DNA of 64,000 nucleotides from NCBI RefSeq assembly GCF_041410465.1, contig NZ_CP166961.1:992001-1056000 (forward strand), in the 5' to 3' direction. The stretch comes from Thalassotalea sp. 273M-4. Lineage in GTDB: Bacteria; Pseudomonadota; Gammaproteobacteria; Enterobacterales; Alteromonadaceae. The position numbers and the translations under genes were made by a program. Of this stretch, positions 63,026-64,000 are shown in pieces. The notes below the pieces were generated by a model. That model searched no databases. It worked only from the letters and a program-made list of their open reading frames with translations, and had not been told where the DNA came from. The first letter of the stretch is position 1; each line of letters begins with the position of its first letter.

Positions 63026-63058
63026 ATAAGGGCGAGCAATATTATTACTTGCCCTTAT
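63026..63058. other. Inverted repeat after the GH3 gene
   Basis: ATAAGGGC (63026-63033) pairs with GCCCTTAT (63051-63058). No T run follows, so terminator function is uncertain. Confidence 0.45.
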
Positions 63059-63137
63059 GTCAAGGTGTTAATTTCAACGGTAAATTATTTGCCTTATTGG
63101 ACAGATAAATTTAGCTGCAATATCCGCTTAGTACAGT

Positions 63138-63692
63138 TTATTTTTGGCGGTAAATATCGTTAACAGCTTCGCTACCATCAACGGTTTCATTCGCTTTCTT
63201 TAACGCGTCTTTATCTGCTATAGCCTGTTCTTTGGCGCTTTTTCTTGCCTTTACTTTGGTTTTTTTCTTGTTGCCTTGCGTTGTTGGTGCTTCTTGTTCT
63301 AAGAGTTCACGCTCAAAGTCAAACATCACTTCATTATGGTTATTGTCGAGTTCATCAGCATCAACATCACCATCAACAGTGTCTTGTTCCTTGCCATGGT
63401 GGGGCTCGTTCAACGCTTTATTTGTAGTGGCCGTTGTTTGTTTTTGTTGTTGCTTTTGACTGTACTGCTGAAGGCGACTTTGATCACGCTCTTTATTACG
63501 ATTCACTAAGTTTTCTATTAACTGTGCTAAATGTTGTTCGGCCCAGGCGCTGGCCTCGTCTTTAGTAGCAAAACCGGTTTGTCTTTTTGATACAACTTTT
63601 TTACTTGAAGTGGCTTGACGTTGAATTTCAGCGGTCCACGTATTGTTACGTTTTTCACTGACGCGAAAGGTATATTTAGGGGATTTGCTCAT
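63138..63692 (-). CDS. DUF3622-like protein with charged low-complexity tail
   Basis: A 184-residue protein. The first 60 residues (YTFRVSEKRNNTWTAEIQRQ, VVSKRQTGFATKDEASAWAEQHL) resemble the small DUF3622 domain of marine gammaproteobacteria, from memory. The rest is low-complexity and probably disordered: a Gln-rich stretch (QQYSQKQQQKQTT), an acidic block (DGDVDADELDN) and a Lys-rich block (KKKTKVKARKSAKE). Possibly nucleic-acid-associated; function unknown. Confidence 0.65.
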   Translation of the reverse strand: MSKSPKYTFRVSEKRNNTWTAEIQRQATSSKKVVSKRQTGFATKDEASAWAEQHLAQLIENLVNRNKERDQSRLQQYSQKQQQKQTTATTNKALNEPHHGKEQDTVDGDVDADELDNNHNEVMFDFERELLEQEAPTTQGNKKKTKVKARKSAKEQAIADKDALKKANETVDGSEAVNDIYRQK

Positions 63693-63781
63693 GGCTATCT
63701 CTTGTTGAAGGCAATAGCTCTATTTTACACTAAAAGCTAAGGTAAGGTGCGAGCTTTTAATCGCATTTTTCAATCATCTTG

Positions 63782-64000
63782 TTATGGCTGGTTTGATGAG
63801 CCGAATAAGTTTACTTCAGCTTGGGTTAAATGGCGCGCCTCGCCAACAGCAAGATTATTGTCAAGTGACAAATCGCCAATGGCTTGTCGGTGCAATTGAA
63901 TTACCGGGTTTTGAAATCGACCGAACATCCGCTTTATTTGATGATACTTTCCTTCTTTTAACCACACTTGAGCTTGATAAGTCGATGTGATCAGCATTTT
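63782..64000 (-). CDS. RsuA-family pseudouridine synthase, C-terminal part (partial)
   Basis: The leftward frame is open to the right edge of the window, so the N-terminus lies beyond it. The visible end, VWLKEGKYHQIKRMFGRFQNPVIQLHRQAIGDL followed by NNLAVGEARHLTQAEV, is the characteristic C-terminus of the RsuA/RluB/RluE/RluF family. RsuA modifies U516 of 16S rRNA. Which member it is cannot be settled from this fragment, though RsuA is the best guess. Confidence 0.8.
   Translation of the reverse strand, partial: KMLITSTYQAQVWLKEGKYHQIKRMFGRFQNPVIQLHRQAIGDLSLDNNLAVGEARHLTQAEVNLFGSSNQP

Overview
The window reads as a chromosomal segment of a marine gammaproteobacterium of the order Alteromonadales, most likely family Colwelliaceae (a Thalassotalea- or Colwellia-like organism). 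This is inferred from the moderately AT-rich sequence, the standard gammaproteobacterial housekeeping blocks (ribH-nusB-thiL-pgpA; rppH-ptsP-TauE-lgt-thyA; rpsT/murJ-ribF-ileS-lspA-fkpB-ispH), the flagellar FlrBC pair, the TapY2-like gene after pilY1, and a BCCT carrier, TonB receptor and GH3 glucosidase. No database search was possible, so the genus is a guess.

Layout. 1-3843: an orphan FlgD-like gene and flrB-flrC (sensor kinase and sigma-54 activator of flagellar genes). 4081-7732: mlaA (outer-membrane lipid asymmetry) and the riboflavin/thiamine/phospholipid block. 8064-13190: small membrane proteins, a GNAT acetyltransferase, YeaD and MutH. 13335-18946: rppH, ptsP, a TauE-type permease, lgt, thyA. 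18947-23500: an AT-rich accessory insert between thyA and rpsT, with a double-glycine-leader peptide, a 42-residue membrane peptide and a three-gene gtr-type glycosylation cluster. 23621-31797: rpsT and the murJ-to-ispH block. 32011-42425: two minor-pilin gene sets in opposite orientation, each with PilV, PilW, PilX, a PilE-like pilin and a convergent FimT/GspH gene; only the rightward set has pilY1. 42446-45487: nadE, glnB, RDD and MaoC genes.

45608-52477 is the most interesting stretch. A tRNA-Leu(CAA) gene is followed 5.6 kb later by an exact 56-nt copy of its 3' end with its own terminator. This is the signature of an element integrated at a tRNA gene, although no integrase is present. 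Between the repeats lie a DUF3604 protein, a PpiC-like foldase and a HupE/UreJ-family membrane protein, then the C-terminal remnant of a bacteriocin-type ABC exporter. Just outside the right repeat are two adjacent small peptides with near-identical double-glycine leaders (MRELxKxE...GG) and hydrophobic, glycine-rich, cysteine-free cores, then a terminator and a four-helix membrane protein that could be an immunity protein. The singleton peptide near 19.5 kb has the same leader type (MKELNLDEV...GG). Together they suggest an unmodified class II microcin-like or two-peptide bacteriocin system whose working exporter would be elsewhere in the genome.

52641-64000: msrA, an EamA permease, a TonB-dependent receptor with a terminator-like hairpin in its leader, two small periplasmic proteins, a BCCT carrier whose terminator loop holds a (GGTTAAC)5 array, a GH3 lipoprotein glucosidase, a DUF3622-like protein and the 3' part of an RsuA-type pseudouridine synthase. 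No CRISPR array, prophage, complete IS element or rRNA gene was seen.
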